DNA from: Cohnella zeiphila
Lineage (GTDB): Bacteria > Bacillota > Bacilli > Paenibacillales > Paenibacillaceae
NCBI RefSeq assembly: GCF_014212055.1
Contig: NZ_JACJVO010000031.1
Span: 1 to 64,000, forward strand
Length of the DNA: 64,000 bases
Direction of reading: 5' to 3'
Shown: piece by piece, positions 33,498 through 43,382 of the stretch
How positions within the stretch are numbered: the stretch's first letter is position 1
How the letters are laid out: each line of letters begins with the position of its first letter
Notes under the pieces: generated by a model
Told to the model about the DNA's origin: nothing
Database searches by the model: none
What the model saw: the letters and a program-made list of their open reading frames with translations, nothing else
Translations under genes and position numbers: made by a program

Positions 33498-34832
33498 TTA
33501 CTTGCGTTCGCCCCAGGGATACTCCGCGGCCAGCTCGGCCAGCTCTTCCGGAGTCGCCTCCCGCCCGCCGTACCTCGTCTTCCAGTAGAGGACGAGCAGC
33601 GTCCGGCGCGTCCGCTTCAGCCAGGCCGCCGGAGCGAACCCGCCGCCCCGGGCGGCGGATGCCTGGCCCTCGTACCAGGCTTCCAGCGAATCGAGCGTCT
33701 CCTGCGGCGCGTCGGACGCCCGCAAGGCGAAGCCCTTCCCGACGCCGGCCGCCACCGAGTCCTGATAGAGACGCCGGACTTTGGCTTCCGCCGGCAGCGA
33801 ATCCCATTCCTGCCGGGTGAGCGGCTTGCGGCGGCCGCGCTGGCGCCAGCGGTTCTGGACCTGGCGCAGCGCCTTGCCGATGTCGAGCAAGCTCTCCTTC
33901 TCGTCCGTATAGGCAAGCGCCGCGGGCGGCTCCTTCTGCCGGAACATGCGGGCAAGCAGCGCCCGCAGCCGATCCCGCACGGTTCGCAGCCATTCGCGGT
34001 TGAGCAGAAACCGGCGCACCAGCAGCCATAGAAGCCCCGCGGCGATAGCCCCGGCGAAAACGTACATCACGACGTTCAGAATCTTCGACAATAACCCCGG
34101 CTTGGACGTCCCCTCCGTCGGCAGCATCGGCGTGGCGGCGGGAGGGGCCTCCGGCGTCTGCTCCGGCTGGCCGGGCTTGGAGTGCGGCAGGATCGAGTTT
34201 ATAAAGTGAACGATCTCTCGCCACAAATGGAAGTCGCTCGTCGCCAAGTAGACGATGAGCACGGCGACCAGCATCCCCGTTACATAAATGCGGCTCGATC
34301 TCGACACGATCCGCGTGACGATGCCGCTCTCCAGGCCCGCCGACGCCAGCATGGCGGCGTGCATGGCATAGAGAAGCTCCGCGAACCAGACGATGCCCGC
34401 GACGATCCAGAGCGTCCGGTACGGCGCCAGACCGGGCGCCCACTGGACCGCGATAAGCGCAACCGCGTTCGCCGCGATGCCGGTCAAGGCGACGGAAGTC
34501 CGAGGCAGACGGACGCTCAGGCTTCCCGTCCACCAGGCGACGCCGAGATAGCCGGCGGGCGCCGCCCACTCCGCGCGCCAATGGACGGCCGCCGCAATCC
34601 CGGCCGCCAGCAGCAGGACGGACTGCAGCCACGGGGGCAAGTAGCGGATGCCGATCAGCGAACGTCCGAGCAGCGCCGCCGCGAAAACGGCCAGCAGCCA
34701 CAGCCACGTGTCGGAACGGTCCGGGAAATATGCCGCGGAGAACGACAGCGCGACGGGCAGCAGCGCGAGCGACAGCGCCGCCGCGCGCCAGAACGGCGCT
34801 CCCCGCCTGCGAGCTTCGTCGAAAGTCGTCAT
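33498..34832 (-). CDS. Membrane protein with C-terminal DUF4129-like domain
   Basis: 444 residues: about six or seven membrane segments in the first 215 residues, a Pro-rich linker (KPGQPEQTPEAPPAATP), one more membrane helix (VVMYVFAGAIAAGLLWLLV), then a cytoplasmic domain with YRRL-type residues (EAKVRRLYQDSVAAGVGKGF) and ATPEELAELAAEYP as in DUF4129. In Bacillus the third gene of this operon also carries a transglutaminase-like domain; none is present here. ATG 34832 overlaps the DUF58 stop (ATGA). Confidence 0.8.
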   Translation of the reverse strand: MTTFDEARRRGAPFWRAAALSLALLPVALSFSAAYFPDRSDTWLWLLAVFAAALLGRSLIGIRYLPPWLQSVLLLAAGIAAAVHWRAEWAAPAGYLGVAWWTGSLSVRLPRTSVALTGIAANAVALIAVQWAPGLAPYRTLWIVAGIVWFAELLYAMHAAMLASAGLESGIVTRIVSRSSRIYVTGMLVAVLIVYLATSDFHLWREIVHFINSILPHSKPGQPEQTPEAPPAATPMLPTEGTSKPGLLSKILNVVMYVFAGAIAAGLLWLLVRRFLLNREWLRTVRDRLRALLARMFRQKEPPAALAYTDEKESLLDIGKALRQVQNRWRQRGRRKPLTRQEWDSLPAEAKVRRLYQDSVAAGVGKGFALRASDAPQETLDSLEAWYEGQASAARGGGFAPAAWLKRTRRTLLVLYWKTRYGGREATPEELAELAAEYPWGERK

Positions 34833-35923
34833 GCCGTCGCCTCCCGGTACAGCAGCATCGTCTCCACCCGGTTGCCCGCCGCGCGGAGCCGGTCGACGAG
34901 CTGCTTTTGCTTGGGGGTCAAGAAAGCCGTCATGAGCAGCAGCCGGGAATCCCGCAAGCCGGAAGCCGCCATCTCCTCGAGCACGTAGGTCAGCTCCCGG
35001 CGGGTAGCCGCCTCGAAACGCGACATCAGACCAAGAAGGCGGAACAGATGCTCCCGGCCCGCCCTTGGCTCGACGCGGAGCGGCACTTCCTCCAGCCCCT
35101 CAACCCGGCCGTTGAACACGAGCCCGACCTTGCCCCCGCCCTCGATCAGGCGGCTGGCGATCGATGCCGCCCCGCTGAGCGCTTCTTCGAAGTCCTTGGG
35201 GAAAATGCGCCGGTGCTCGGAATCGTCGAGCAGCTCAGCGTTCAGCACCAGAATGACGTCGTTATCGGCCATCGTCTCGCGCTTGTTGACGAGCAGCTCG
35301 CCGGTCTTCGCCGTAGCGCTCCAGTTCACCTGCTTGAGCGAATCTCCGCTGCGGTAAGCGCGAACGCCGGCAACCTGGAAGTGGTCCTCGCGGAACGACT
35401 CCTGAATGCCGATCGCGCTTTGCATGAACTGGCGGACGGATGCGGGAAGGTCCCCGACCTCCTTGAGCCGGGGAAACACGACGATCTGCGCGTCGGCGGC
35501 GAAGGTGAGATGCCCGGCCGGCGTTCCGAGCAGATCGCCCAGCGAGCACGTCAAGCTGGAGATGCGGAACACGCCCCGCCGCGCGCACGTCACTTCGTGC
35601 TTGCGCAGCACCTTCGTGAACGGCGAGAGGCTGAACAGGCTGGCGTGGTTCTGCAGCAGCTGCCCGGAGCTGACCGTCATCTCGGCGCCGCTGTTGTCGA
35701 ACCGAAGCCAGGACGGCATCATCGTCTCGACGCGAACCCACGGCATCGGCAGCAGCTTGGCATTGACGATCTCCTCGATCAGCGTCACGCGCTGGCCGGC
35801 GAATGCGTACGCGTGGCTAAACGTTCTTTTGTAGCGGATTCCGCGCGTTCCCCACCTTCGGAAAACCTGCCGCTGAATCACATAAAGGATCCCGAACACC
35901 GTCAGAAGCCAGACGACCGCCAT
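34829..35923 (-). CDS. DUF58 family protein
   Basis: 364 residues: an N-terminal membrane segment (VVWLLTVFGILYVIQ), a beta-rich region, and the DUF58 signature EDHFQVAGVRAYRSGDSLKQVNWSATAKTGELLV, followed by a VWA-like fold (DVILVLNAELLDD). Partner of MoxR ATPases; exact role unknown. Starts 4 bases after the MoxR stop and overlaps the DUF4129 gene, so the three are one translationally coupled operon. Confidence 0.9.
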   Translation of the reverse strand: MAVVWLLTVFGILYVIQRQVFRRWGTRGIRYKRTFSHAYAFAGQRVTLIEEIVNAKLLPMPWVRVETMMPSWLRFDNSGAEMTVSSGQLLQNHASLFSLSPFTKVLRKHEVTCARRGVFRISSLTCSLGDLLGTPAGHLTFAADAQIVVFPRLKEVGDLPASVRQFMQSAIGIQESFREDHFQVAGVRAYRSGDSLKQVNWSATAKTGELLVNKRETMADNDVILVLNAELLDDSEHRRIFPKDFEEALSGAASIASRLIEGGGKVGLVFNGRVEGLEEVPLRVEPRAGREHLFRLLGLMSRFEAATRRELTYVLEEMAASGLRDSRLLLMTAFLTPKQKQLVDRLRAAGNRVETMLLYREATA

Positions 35924-35927
35924 CGCT

Positions 35928-36893
<966 letters not shown>

Positions 36894-37004
36894 CGAAAAA
36901 TAACCTCCAGTATGAATGCGCTTTCCCCTCATTTTACCTTTCGCCGCCCGGAATGACAAACGCCCTTTCCATCCGCAACCCGGACGAAAAGGGCGTTATG
37001 CTCG

Positions 37005-37322
37005 TTATCCCGCCTTCTTTGCGCGGGACATCAGCCACAATAAATAGGGAGCGCCGAGCAGCGCCGTGACGATGCCGGAAGGGATCTCCTTCGGCGACAG
37101 GACGATCCGGCCGATCCAATCCGCCGCGACCAGAAGCAGCCCGCCAAGAAGCAAGGAAAGAACTAAGCCGCGGCGGTGGGAGGGGCCGGCCAGCATCCGC
37201 GCCGCGTGAGGAGCGAGCAGCCCGATAAAGCCGACAGTGCCGACGTTCGCCGCGGCGAGCGCGACCGCAATGGCACTGACGGCGAGCCGGGTCCGGCGCA
37301 GCCTTAAGCCCAGTAAATTTTT
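37005..37322 (-). pseudogene. C-terminal remnant of a FecCD-type siderophore permease gene
   Basis: About 105 codons matching only the end of an iron-siderophore ABC permease: LLGLRLRRTRLAVSAIAVAL, then NVGTVGFIGLLAPHAARML, IGRIVLSPKEIPSGIVTALLGAPYLLWL and a stop. A full protein would need about 230 more residues upstream, but the 180 bases before it encode nothing like a permease and lead into the ATPase gene. No start codon or SD at the break. Best read as a deletion remnant of an operon whose ATPase survives. Confidence 0.85.
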
Positions 37323-37504
37323 ACATTCAAAAGGCAGACGGAAACCGCCCCGCCCAGACCGTCAAATCTGCAGGTATCCGAAATATTTTTCTAAAAAAAT
37401 AGGAAAGGGCGCGGGTTAGGTCCGTTGCAGCCGGCGGGACCGCGAACGGTCCCTGCCGCATCGGATTTGGAATGGCGCGAACGAAGAGGATTAAATCAAT
37501 CGCG

Positions 37505-38365
37505 TTAGCCGGCAACTCCGACCGGCTCGCGGTCGACCGCGGGCGTCCGGGACTCCGGAACCGCCGCTTCGGATGCGACGTCGCGCGCCAGCCCGTAAGG
37601 AAGGCACATCGGCGTGCCGGAACGCGGATCCGGAATGACGTCGGCGTCGATTCCAAATACCGTCCTCAGCATGTCGGGCGTCATGACTTCCTCCGGAGAA
37701 CCCTCATACAGCACTTGGCCTCTCTTGAGTGCGACGAGATGGTGCGCATAGCGGGACGCGTGGTTCAAATCGTGCACGACCATGACGATCGTCCGGCGCT
37801 GCTCCAGATTCAGCTTCTCGAGCAGCATCATGACTTCGATCTGGTGCGCCATGTCGAGGAATGTCGTCGGTTCGTCCAGCAGCACGATCTCCGTTCCCTG
37901 AGCGAGCGCCATCGCGATCCAGGCGCGCTGCCGCTGGCCGCCGGACAGCTGATCGACGGGACGGTCGGCGAATTCGTACATGCCGGTCGAACGAAGCGCC
38001 CATTCCACCATCCGCCGGTCCTCGGCGCCTAAGCTGCCGAACCCTTTCTGATGGGGATACCGGCCGAACGAGACCAGCTCCTGGACCGTCAGCCCTTCGG
38101 GAGCGGTCGGATTCTGCGGCAGAATGGCCAGCTGCTTCGCCACCTCGCGAGTGGACTGGCGGTGAATCTCCTTGCCGTCCAGGATGACGCCTCCGCCTTG
38201 CGGGCTCAGAATTCTCGCCATCGCCTTCAGGATCGTCGACTTGCCCGATCCGTTCGAACCGACCAGAGCGGTGATTTTCCCGTCCGGTACGGACAGATTC
38301 AGCTCCTCCACAATACGCCGGCTCCCGTAAGCGAGCGATAACCGATTCGTGCTTAACCGCGACAT
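37505..38365 (-). CDS. Iron-siderophore ABC transporter ATP-binding protein
   Basis: 286 residues of the FecE/FepC/YusV type. Walker A LVGSNGSGKSTILKAMA, signature DQLSGGQRQRAWIAMALAQGTEIVLLDEPTTFLD, switch His in MVVHDLNHASRYA. Inner-membrane-associated energiser of Fe-siderophore import. The C-terminal 30 residues (SEAAVPESRTPAVDREP) extend past the usual end. Its promoter carries Fur boxes. The permease gene beside it is only a remnant, so it must serve permeases elsewhere, like the shared YusV of B. subtilis. Confidence 0.92.
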   Translation of the reverse strand: MSRLSTNRLSLAYGSRRIVEELNLSVPDGKITALVGSNGSGKSTILKAMARILSPQGGGVILDGKEIHRQSTREVAKQLAILPQNPTAPEGLTVQELVSFGRYPHQKGFGSLGAEDRRMVEWALRSTGMYEFADRPVDQLSGGQRQRAWIAMALAQGTEIVLLDEPTTFLDMAHQIEVMMLLEKLNLEQRRTIVMVVHDLNHASRYAHHLVALKRGQVLYEGSPEEVMTPDMLRTVFGIDADVIPDPRSGTPMCLPYGLARDVASEAAVPESRTPAVDREPVGVAG

Positions 38366-38409
38366 GGAATCTCTCCTTGCTTTTCATTTTTATCTATCGA
38401 ACGAGTCGT

Positions 38410-38463
38410 TGAAAATCATTCTCACATGAGTTGAATGATAATGGTTCTCACTATTATTGTCAA
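38410..38463 (-). promoter_or_regulatory. Promoter with two Fur boxes upstream of the siderophore ATPase gene
   Basis: Minus-strand TTGACA, exact 17-base spacer, TATCAT (38435-38463). Two 15-base sites, TGATAATGGTTCTCA at 38436 and TGAAAATCATTCTCA at 38410, each match 13 of 15 positions of TGATAATNATTATCA; the first lies between -35 and -10. Iron repression by Fur is expected. Confidence 0.85.
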
Positions 38464-38591
38464 TCGTTTTTGCCGTTATTTTCGAAATCCGTCTTAAACG
38501 GCTTGTCCTCCCCCGGAGAAAAAGCTTCCCCGGCACCAGGCATGGCCGGAACCGGAGCAGAGTCTCGGACCGGACGGTCTTTAAGCGCCTT

Positions 38592-39377
38592 TTATCCGCG
38601 CTTGGCATCCGTCTTATAGGGATGGCGGACCGTTCTGCCGTATCCTCGGGCCAGCTTCAGCATCCGCTTTAGGACGGCGCGGTCCGGCAGCAGCGAGAAC
38701 GGGCGGAGATCCGGGCGCGTGTTCACCTCCAGAATCCAGCATCGGAGCTTCCGGTCCACCGCGATGTCAAGCCCGAGCTCGTTCATGGCCGGGAAAGCCC
38801 GGCCAAACGCGCCCGCCGTCGTTCGGGCCAAGCCGCGAAACCGGCGAAGCAGCGTTCCGGCGGCGCTCCGGCCGACGGTCCCCGCGAGCAGACGGGGGAC
38901 GGGATGAATCCGCCCTCCTTGGCTCGCGTTCGTAACCGCTTTGCGCGGATGCGCTACCCGCGCAAGCATGCCGGTGATCTCCCAGGCCCGGCCCTTGTCG
39001 TAATTGCGCTGCACGACGACGCGGAAGTCGACCGGACGACCGCGGTGCCGAAGGGTACGGATTCCTTTCTGAGCCAAATACGTTCCCTTCCTCTTATGCC
39101 GCAATATCCAGCGGTAAGCTTCCCGGCTGGAGGCGTGCCGCGTCTTTCTCGTCCCCGCATGAATCCGGACCTGCGCGCCGATCCGCTCTACCTTCATCAC
39201 GCCGACGCCGAGAGAGCCGGCAATCGGCTTGATGTAGATCATCCCATAGCGGCGCAGCATGCTCCCGAGAACGCGCTCGTTCAGCTTTTCGGTGCGCGGG
39301 ACGTGCCGGGCCAGCCGTCTCGAGCCCGTCAACACTTTCGTTTTGCGCCACTTGCTCGACATCGTCGATCGGCTCAT
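38592..39377 (-). CDS. YheC/YheD family ATP-grasp-like, endospore-associated protein
   Basis: 261 residues. ATP-grasp features of the family: MIYIKPIAGSLGVGVMKVER, DFRVVVQRNYDKGRAWEITGMLARVA, and the C-terminal ELGLDIAVDRKLRCWILEVNTRPDLRPF. Family members are linked to the spore coat in Bacillus; the chemical reaction is unknown. Unusually basic for its size. Divergent from the KapD-like gene. Confidence 0.88.
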   Translation of the reverse strand: MSRSTMSSKWRKTKVLTGSRRLARHVPRTEKLNERVLGSMLRRYGMIYIKPIAGSLGVGVMKVERIGAQVRIHAGTRKTRHASSREAYRWILRHKRKGTYLAQKGIRTLRHRGRPVDFRVVVQRNYDKGRAWEITGMLARVAHPRKAVTNASQGGRIHPVPRLLAGTVGRSAAGTLLRRFRGLARTTAGAFGRAFPAMNELGLDIAVDRKLRCWILEVNTRPDLRPFSLLPDRAVLKRMLKLARGYGRTVRHPYKTDAKRG

Positions 39378-39616
39378 CTTTTCCCCCGCCTCCTGATCGA
39401 ATGGGACTCCCTCTAGCCTATGGTTCCATTCTCCAAAACGGACGAGGCGGATGTCACGACGGGCGCGAAATCGGTTGGCGGGGCGAATTCAAGGATCGGG
39501 GCTGCCGCCTGCCGACGAACGCCGGCCGCTTGCGTTTCATTCGTCCGGTTTTCTGATAGAATGGAACCACCAGCGGCAATTCCGCCGGAGCGGAAGCCGC
39601 CACTCGGAGGGCAGCC

Positions 39617-40444
39617 ATGGACTACATCGTATTGGACATCGAATTCAACGGCCGCAAGTTCGCCAGCGAGCTGCCGATGGAAGTGATCGAGATCGGCGCC
39701 GTTCGGCTTGATGCGTCCCTGCGCGTCACGGACGAGTTCGCCGCTTTCGTCAAGCCCGTTTATTTCGCCAAGCTGAACAGCTTCATTAAGAAGAAGACCG
39801 GCATCGCCCAAGAACAGATCGACGGCGCGGCCGGCTTCCCGCAGGTGATTCGGGACTTCGTCGCCTGGCTTCGCCGCGGCGAGCCGTTCCTGCTCGTCAC
39901 TTGGGGCGGGGAGGACCTGAAGCGCATCATTTATGACACGCGCATGCACAAGCTGGACGACGCCTTCTGGATGGCGACCGACTACTTCGATTTGCTCAAA
40001 GGATATTTGCGGTACCGGAACGTCACGAACGACGTCAGCGTCGAAGCCGCCCTGCAGGAGCTCGGCATCTCGGCGGACGGATCGGCGCACCGGGCGCTGG
40101 ACGACGCGAAGATGACGGCGGACATCTTCCGCGCCGTCTTCCCCCATCTGGATCTGGAACAGAAGAAGCGGTTCAAGGATCAGTTCACGAACGCCAAAGA
40201 ACGCCGCCTGATCAAGACGGCCGTCCGGACGATGCTCACGAAGAAGTTGACGCCGTCATGGGAGCTTTTCTCCGAACGGTATCTGGCGGAAAAAGGCGAG
40301 ACGGCCGATCCCCGCAAGCTGGAGGAGATGCGGGAGCTGCTCGCAGCCGAGATCGAGAAGGCGCGGTCCGCGCCGGAGAAGCGATCCGGCCGCCCGGGCT
40401 CTGCGGATTCGCCGAAGCCGGCCGATCCCGAATCGGGCGATTAA
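39617..40444 (+). CDS. DEDDh 3'-5' exonuclease, KapD-like
   Basis: 275 residues. Exonuclease motifs: YIVLDIEFNG (Exo I Asp/Glu), VTWGGEDLKRIIYD (Exo II), SAHRALDDAKMTADIF (Exo III His/Asp). B. subtilis KapD, an inhibitor of the KinA sporulation pathway, is about 205 residues; this one has a 70-residue charged tail. GGAGG 6 bases before the ATG. Its position near other sporulation genes fits but does not prove the KapD role. Confidence 0.87.
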   Translation: MDYIVLDIEFNGRKFASELPMEVIEIGAVRLDASLRVTDEFAAFVKPVYFAKLNSFIKKKTGIAQEQIDGAAGFPQVIRDFVAWLRRGEPFLLVTWGGEDLKRIIYDTRMHKLDDAFWMATDYFDLLKGYLRYRNVTNDVSVEAALQELGISADGSAHRALDDAKMTADIFRAVFPHLDLEQKKRFKDQFTNAKERRLIKTAVRTMLTKKLTPSWELFSERYLAEKGETADPRKLEEMRELLAAEIEKARSAPEKRSGRPGSADSPKPADPESGD

Positions 40445-40552
40445 TTTGTCGAAAATGAGACTATCTATTCCCTGAGTCTTCCTTTACAATCGAGACAAAA
40501 GGTTTTACGTCATTTTTCATGACATTGTCGTCTCGTAAAGGGGGATTCATCG

Positions 40553-41809
40553 TTGCTTATCGACAACCAAGGGGTGCCCCCTGCACCTCCGGAGGAGCGT
40601 CTCGCCGCCTTTTTCCAGCCGATCGTGGCGCTCGACACGCGCCGTATCGCCGGCTTCGAAGCGCTGGGCAGACTGGTGGATGGCGATTCCGTCCGCAGCC
40701 TCGGGCCGTTCTTCTCCGACCCCCGGGTACCGGTAGCCGAACAGTTGCGCATCGACCGGCTGCTGCGGGAGCAGGCGATCGCCAAAGCGGGCGCGGCGCC
40801 CGATCCGCCTACGATTTTTCTCAACCTGAAGCCTTCCTGGATTCACCGTCATTATCGGGCGACGGGAGAATTGCACACTCTTTCGCTGCTCGGCCGCTAC
40901 AACATCGATCCGCGCAAGATCTGCATCGAGATCACGGAGGAAGAGTTCGGCGGCTCGGCGTCGGAGCTGAGCGAGGTTATCAAGCTGTACCGGGACCAAG
41001 GCTGCCAGATCGCCATCGACGACATCGGCTCGGGCTTCAGCAGCTACGACCGGATCGCGCAGATTCAGCCGAACGTGCTGAAGATCGACATCCACTTGAT
41101 GAAAAAAAGCGCGTACCACAGCGGTTACCTGGGCGTACTCCGCTCCTTCTCGACGTTAGCCGAGCAGATCGGAGCGTCGCTGCTGATCGAAGGCGTGGAG
41201 ACCCGCGAGGACCTGCAGCGCGCGATTCATGTCGGGGCCCGTTACGTGCAAGGATACCTGTTCGCGCCCGCCGAGCCGTCGTTCCGGGAGAAGGACGCGT
41301 TCGCCGCGCTGATCGAGCGGGAGCTGCATGAGCACAGGCGGCTGCTTCAGCAGTCGGAACGGGAATGGCACGACCGGGGAATGGCGCTTGCCCGATCGGC
41401 GCTGGCGGCCGGGGTCGGGGTCCGCCTTGAAGCGATCGAAGCGTCCGGGACGTCCGGGGAGGACGCGAACGCGGCTTCGGAGCATGCCGACGAGGCGATC
41501 GGCGCCTGGCTTCCGAGGCTGGACGAGACTTGTTTGCGCGTGTATCTGTGCGGACGGAACGGCATTCAGCTCTCGTCGAACCATACGCGCCACGCTTCCG
41601 GCGGCTGGAATCGGGAGGAAGATTACCGCGGATCGGACTGGAACTGGCGACCGTACTTCATCCCCCACCTGCTCGAAGCCGAAGGCCAAACGCCCGAGAT
41701 GAAAGTATCGCCCAAATACGCGGACTTGGACACTCACGCCTGGATCCGCACCATCTCCATCCCGGTCGGCCGCGAACTCGTTCTTTTCCTCGACATCGCG
41801 GACCGATGA
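40553..41809 (+). CDS. EAL domain protein with C-terminal PAS-like domain, YkuI-like
   Basis: 418 residues. EAL domain with FEALGRL, FLNLKPSW, CIEITEEEFGG, AIDDIGSGFSS, LKIDIHL, IEGVETRED and QGYLF, so the main metal and c-di-GMP residues are kept. The C-terminal half (CLRVYLCGRNGIQLSSNH, DWNWRPYFIPHLLEA, IRTISIPVGRELVLFLDI) matches B. subtilis YkuI. No membrane segment. TTG start at 40553 with AAAGGGGG 8 bases upstream. Either a phosphodiesterase or a c-di-GMP receptor; YkuI itself is known to bind c-di-GMP. Confidence 0.92.
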   Translation: MLIDNQGVPPAPPEERLAAFFQPIVALDTRRIAGFEALGRLVDGDSVRSLGPFFSDPRVPVAEQLRIDRLLREQAIAKAGAAPDPPTIFLNLKPSWIHRHYRATGELHTLSLLGRYNIDPRKICIEITEEEFGGSASELSEVIKLYRDQGCQIAIDDIGSGFSSYDRIAQIQPNVLKIDIHLMKKSAYHSGYLGVLRSFSTLAEQIGASLLIEGVETREDLQRAIHVGARYVQGYLFAPAEPSFREKDAFAALIERELHEHRRLLQQSEREWHDRGMALARSALAAGVGVRLEAIEASGTSGEDANAASEHADEAIGAWLPRLDETCLRVYLCGRNGIQLSSNHTRHASGGWNREEDYRGSDWNWRPYFIPHLLEAEGQTPEMKVSPKYADLDTHAWIRTISIPVGRELVLFLDIADR

Positions 41810-41853
41810 GCCGGCCAGCCTCCTTTTTTTGAACGGCGTCTCCGGACGATGCA

Positions 41854-41897
41854 GCCTCCGAATCCTCGCTCTTGCGCGGGATCGGAGGCTTTTTTAT
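41854..41897 (+). terminator. Terminator of the EAL gene
   Basis: Arms GCCTCCGAATCC / GGATCGGAGGC followed by TTTTTTATT, 45 bases after the stop. Confidence 0.85.
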
Positions 41898-41932
41898 TCC
41901 TTCGAGAGAATCGGTTCCCCTTCGCCCCGCAT

Positions 41933-41963
41933 GCATATGAAAGTCGCTTGTAAGTGAAAATAA
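41933..41963 (+). promoter_or_regulatory. Candidate forespore (sigma-F/G-like) promoter of the ger operon
   Basis: GCATA, 16 bases, GTGAAAATAA: matches the GYATA / GGNNANANTR sigma-F pattern except one G. About 45 bases before the first ger gene. Ger operons are normally forespore genes. Confidence 0.5.
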
Positions 41964-42007
41964 GGAAAATCCGGCACGCGTCACACGCGTCAAAAGAGGG
42001 GATGGCC

Positions 42008-42247
42008 GTGGATAAATACGTTTTCCTGCTGCTGCTCTTCGCCTTCTGGGCGCTGGCGGAGATGCGGGATTGGAAGAAGCGCGGCCGCAGAATCAAACTC
42101 GCCCGACTGGCACTCGCCTTAACGGCCGTTTATCTATCCCTCGTCTTCTGCCTTCAGCCGGATTTGCCCGGATACGGCGAATTGTTGAAATGGGCGTACG
42201 GGCCCGCGGCCCGAACCGTGGTTCAATGGTTCGGAGCGTCTTCATGA
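42008..42247 (+). CDS. Small membrane protein leading the ger operon
   Basis: 79 residues with two hydrophobic segments (KYVFLLLLFAFWALAEM and LARLALALTAVYLSLVFCL) separated by a basic loop. GTG 42008 is preferred (AGAGGGG 6 bases before it); the ATG at 42002 directly abuts the SD. 13 bases before gerB. It resembles in size and place the small GerD/GerF-like extra subunits seen beside some ger operons, but no family was recognised. Confidence 0.75.
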   Translation: MDKYVFLLLLFAFWALAEMRDWKKRGRRIKLARLALALTAVYLSLVFCLQPDLPGYGELLKWAYGPAARTVVQWFGASS

Positions 42248-42260
42248 AGGGACGAACGTC

Positions 42261-43382
42261 ATGCGCGATTCCTCGTCATTAACCGCCAATCAATTGGGCA
42301 GTCTGCTGATTGCCGCCTCGATGGGGTCCGCCATCGTTTACATCCCGGCTCCGCTGGCGCAGGCCGCGGGCAACGGCTCGTGGCTCTCCGTCTTGGCCGC
42401 GTACTTGTTCGGCTTGGCGATGCTCGGAGGCATCCTTTATCTTTATCGCCGGCATGGGAAGGAAGGCGGCCTCTTCGGCTGCTGCAGGCAGCTGCTGGGC
42501 CGAGTTGCGGGCCCCGCCGTACTGGTGCCGGTCGTCGGAATGCTGTTCTTCGCCATCCCCGCGATCGTAGCCGGTATCGGCGATTTCTTCGTCAGCGGAA
42601 TGATGCCCCGGACGCCGCCCTATATCTTCTGCTCCTTCAGTCTGGCCGTCTCCGCGCTAACCGCGAAGGCGGGGAGCAAGATTACGGCAAGGCTGTTCGT
42701 CATGCTGGTGCCCGTGATGGTCGTCTTCTCCCTGGCCGTTCTCATCCTGGCGCTGCCTCTGTACGATTGGGGCCGGCTGCTGCCGATCGCCGACAAAGGG
42801 ATCAAGCCGGTGCTGCACGGCCTTCTGATCGCCGGCGGGTTCCCGTTCGGAGAGGTCTTTCTCTTTCTGGCGTTTCTGCCCTACGCTTCGAAGGAGCAAG
42901 AGAAGCTGCTGCCGGGAAGGTTGATCCGCGCGTTCACGATTACCGGCGTTCTCATGTTTCTCGCGGCGATCTGTTCGACGGCCGCGTTCGGAGCCGCGGC
43001 GGGCCATTTCAATTATTCGCTGTATACGCTGGCCAGCAACATCGGCGGCAGCGGTTCGAGCCAAAGAGTCGAAGCCGTGATCGGAATGGCGCTGATTCTG
43101 GGCTCATACATGAAGGCCACCGTCTACCTCCTCATTCTGAATCGAATCATGGCTCAGCTGCTCGGCGCCAAGGACGAATCCGCCTTTATCTTTCCCATCG
43201 CCCTCGTCTGCGTGATGCTATCTCTCACTTTGTTCGCGAATCCGGCCGATTTCCTGTTTCAGGTTTACACCGTATGGCCGTGCACCGTACTCGGAATCGG
43301 CTGCGGGCTCACCTTGCTCCTCGTCGTCTTGTCGTGGCTGCGGGGGAATCCCGGTTCGCAGGAAAGGAAGAACGCCGCTTGA
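42261..43382 (+). CDS. Spore germination permease, GerAB/GerKB family
   Basis: 373 residues, about ten membrane segments of the amino-acid permease-like endospore germination family (LTANQLGSLLIAASMGSAIVYIPA at the start; ILALPLYDWGRLLPIADKGIKPVLHG in the middle is typical). Inner spore membrane subunit thought to bind the germinant. GAAGGGA 8 bases upstream of the ATG. Its stop overlaps the TTG start of the A subunit. Confidence 0.92.
   Translation: MRDSSSLTANQLGSLLIAASMGSAIVYIPAPLAQAAGNGSWLSVLAAYLFGLAMLGGILYLYRRHGKEGGLFGCCRQLLGRVAGPAVLVPVVGMLFFAIPAIVAGIGDFFVSGMMPRTPPYIFCSFSLAVSALTAKAGSKITARLFVMLVPVMVVFSLAVLILALPLYDWGRLLPIADKGIKPVLHGLLIAGGFPFGEVFLFLAFLPYASKEQEKLLPGRLIRAFTITGVLMFLAAICSTAAFGAAAGHFNYSLYTLASNIGGSGSSQRVEAVIGMALILGSYMKATVYLLILNRIMAQLLGAKDESAFIFPIALVCVMLSLTLFANPADFLFQVYTVWPCTVLGIGCGLTLLLVVLSWLRGNPGSQERKNAA

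Noticed and set aside
42380..43378. N-terminal extension of gerA
   Set aside because: Out of phase with the clear GerB coding sequence; TTG 43379 with SD explains the true start.
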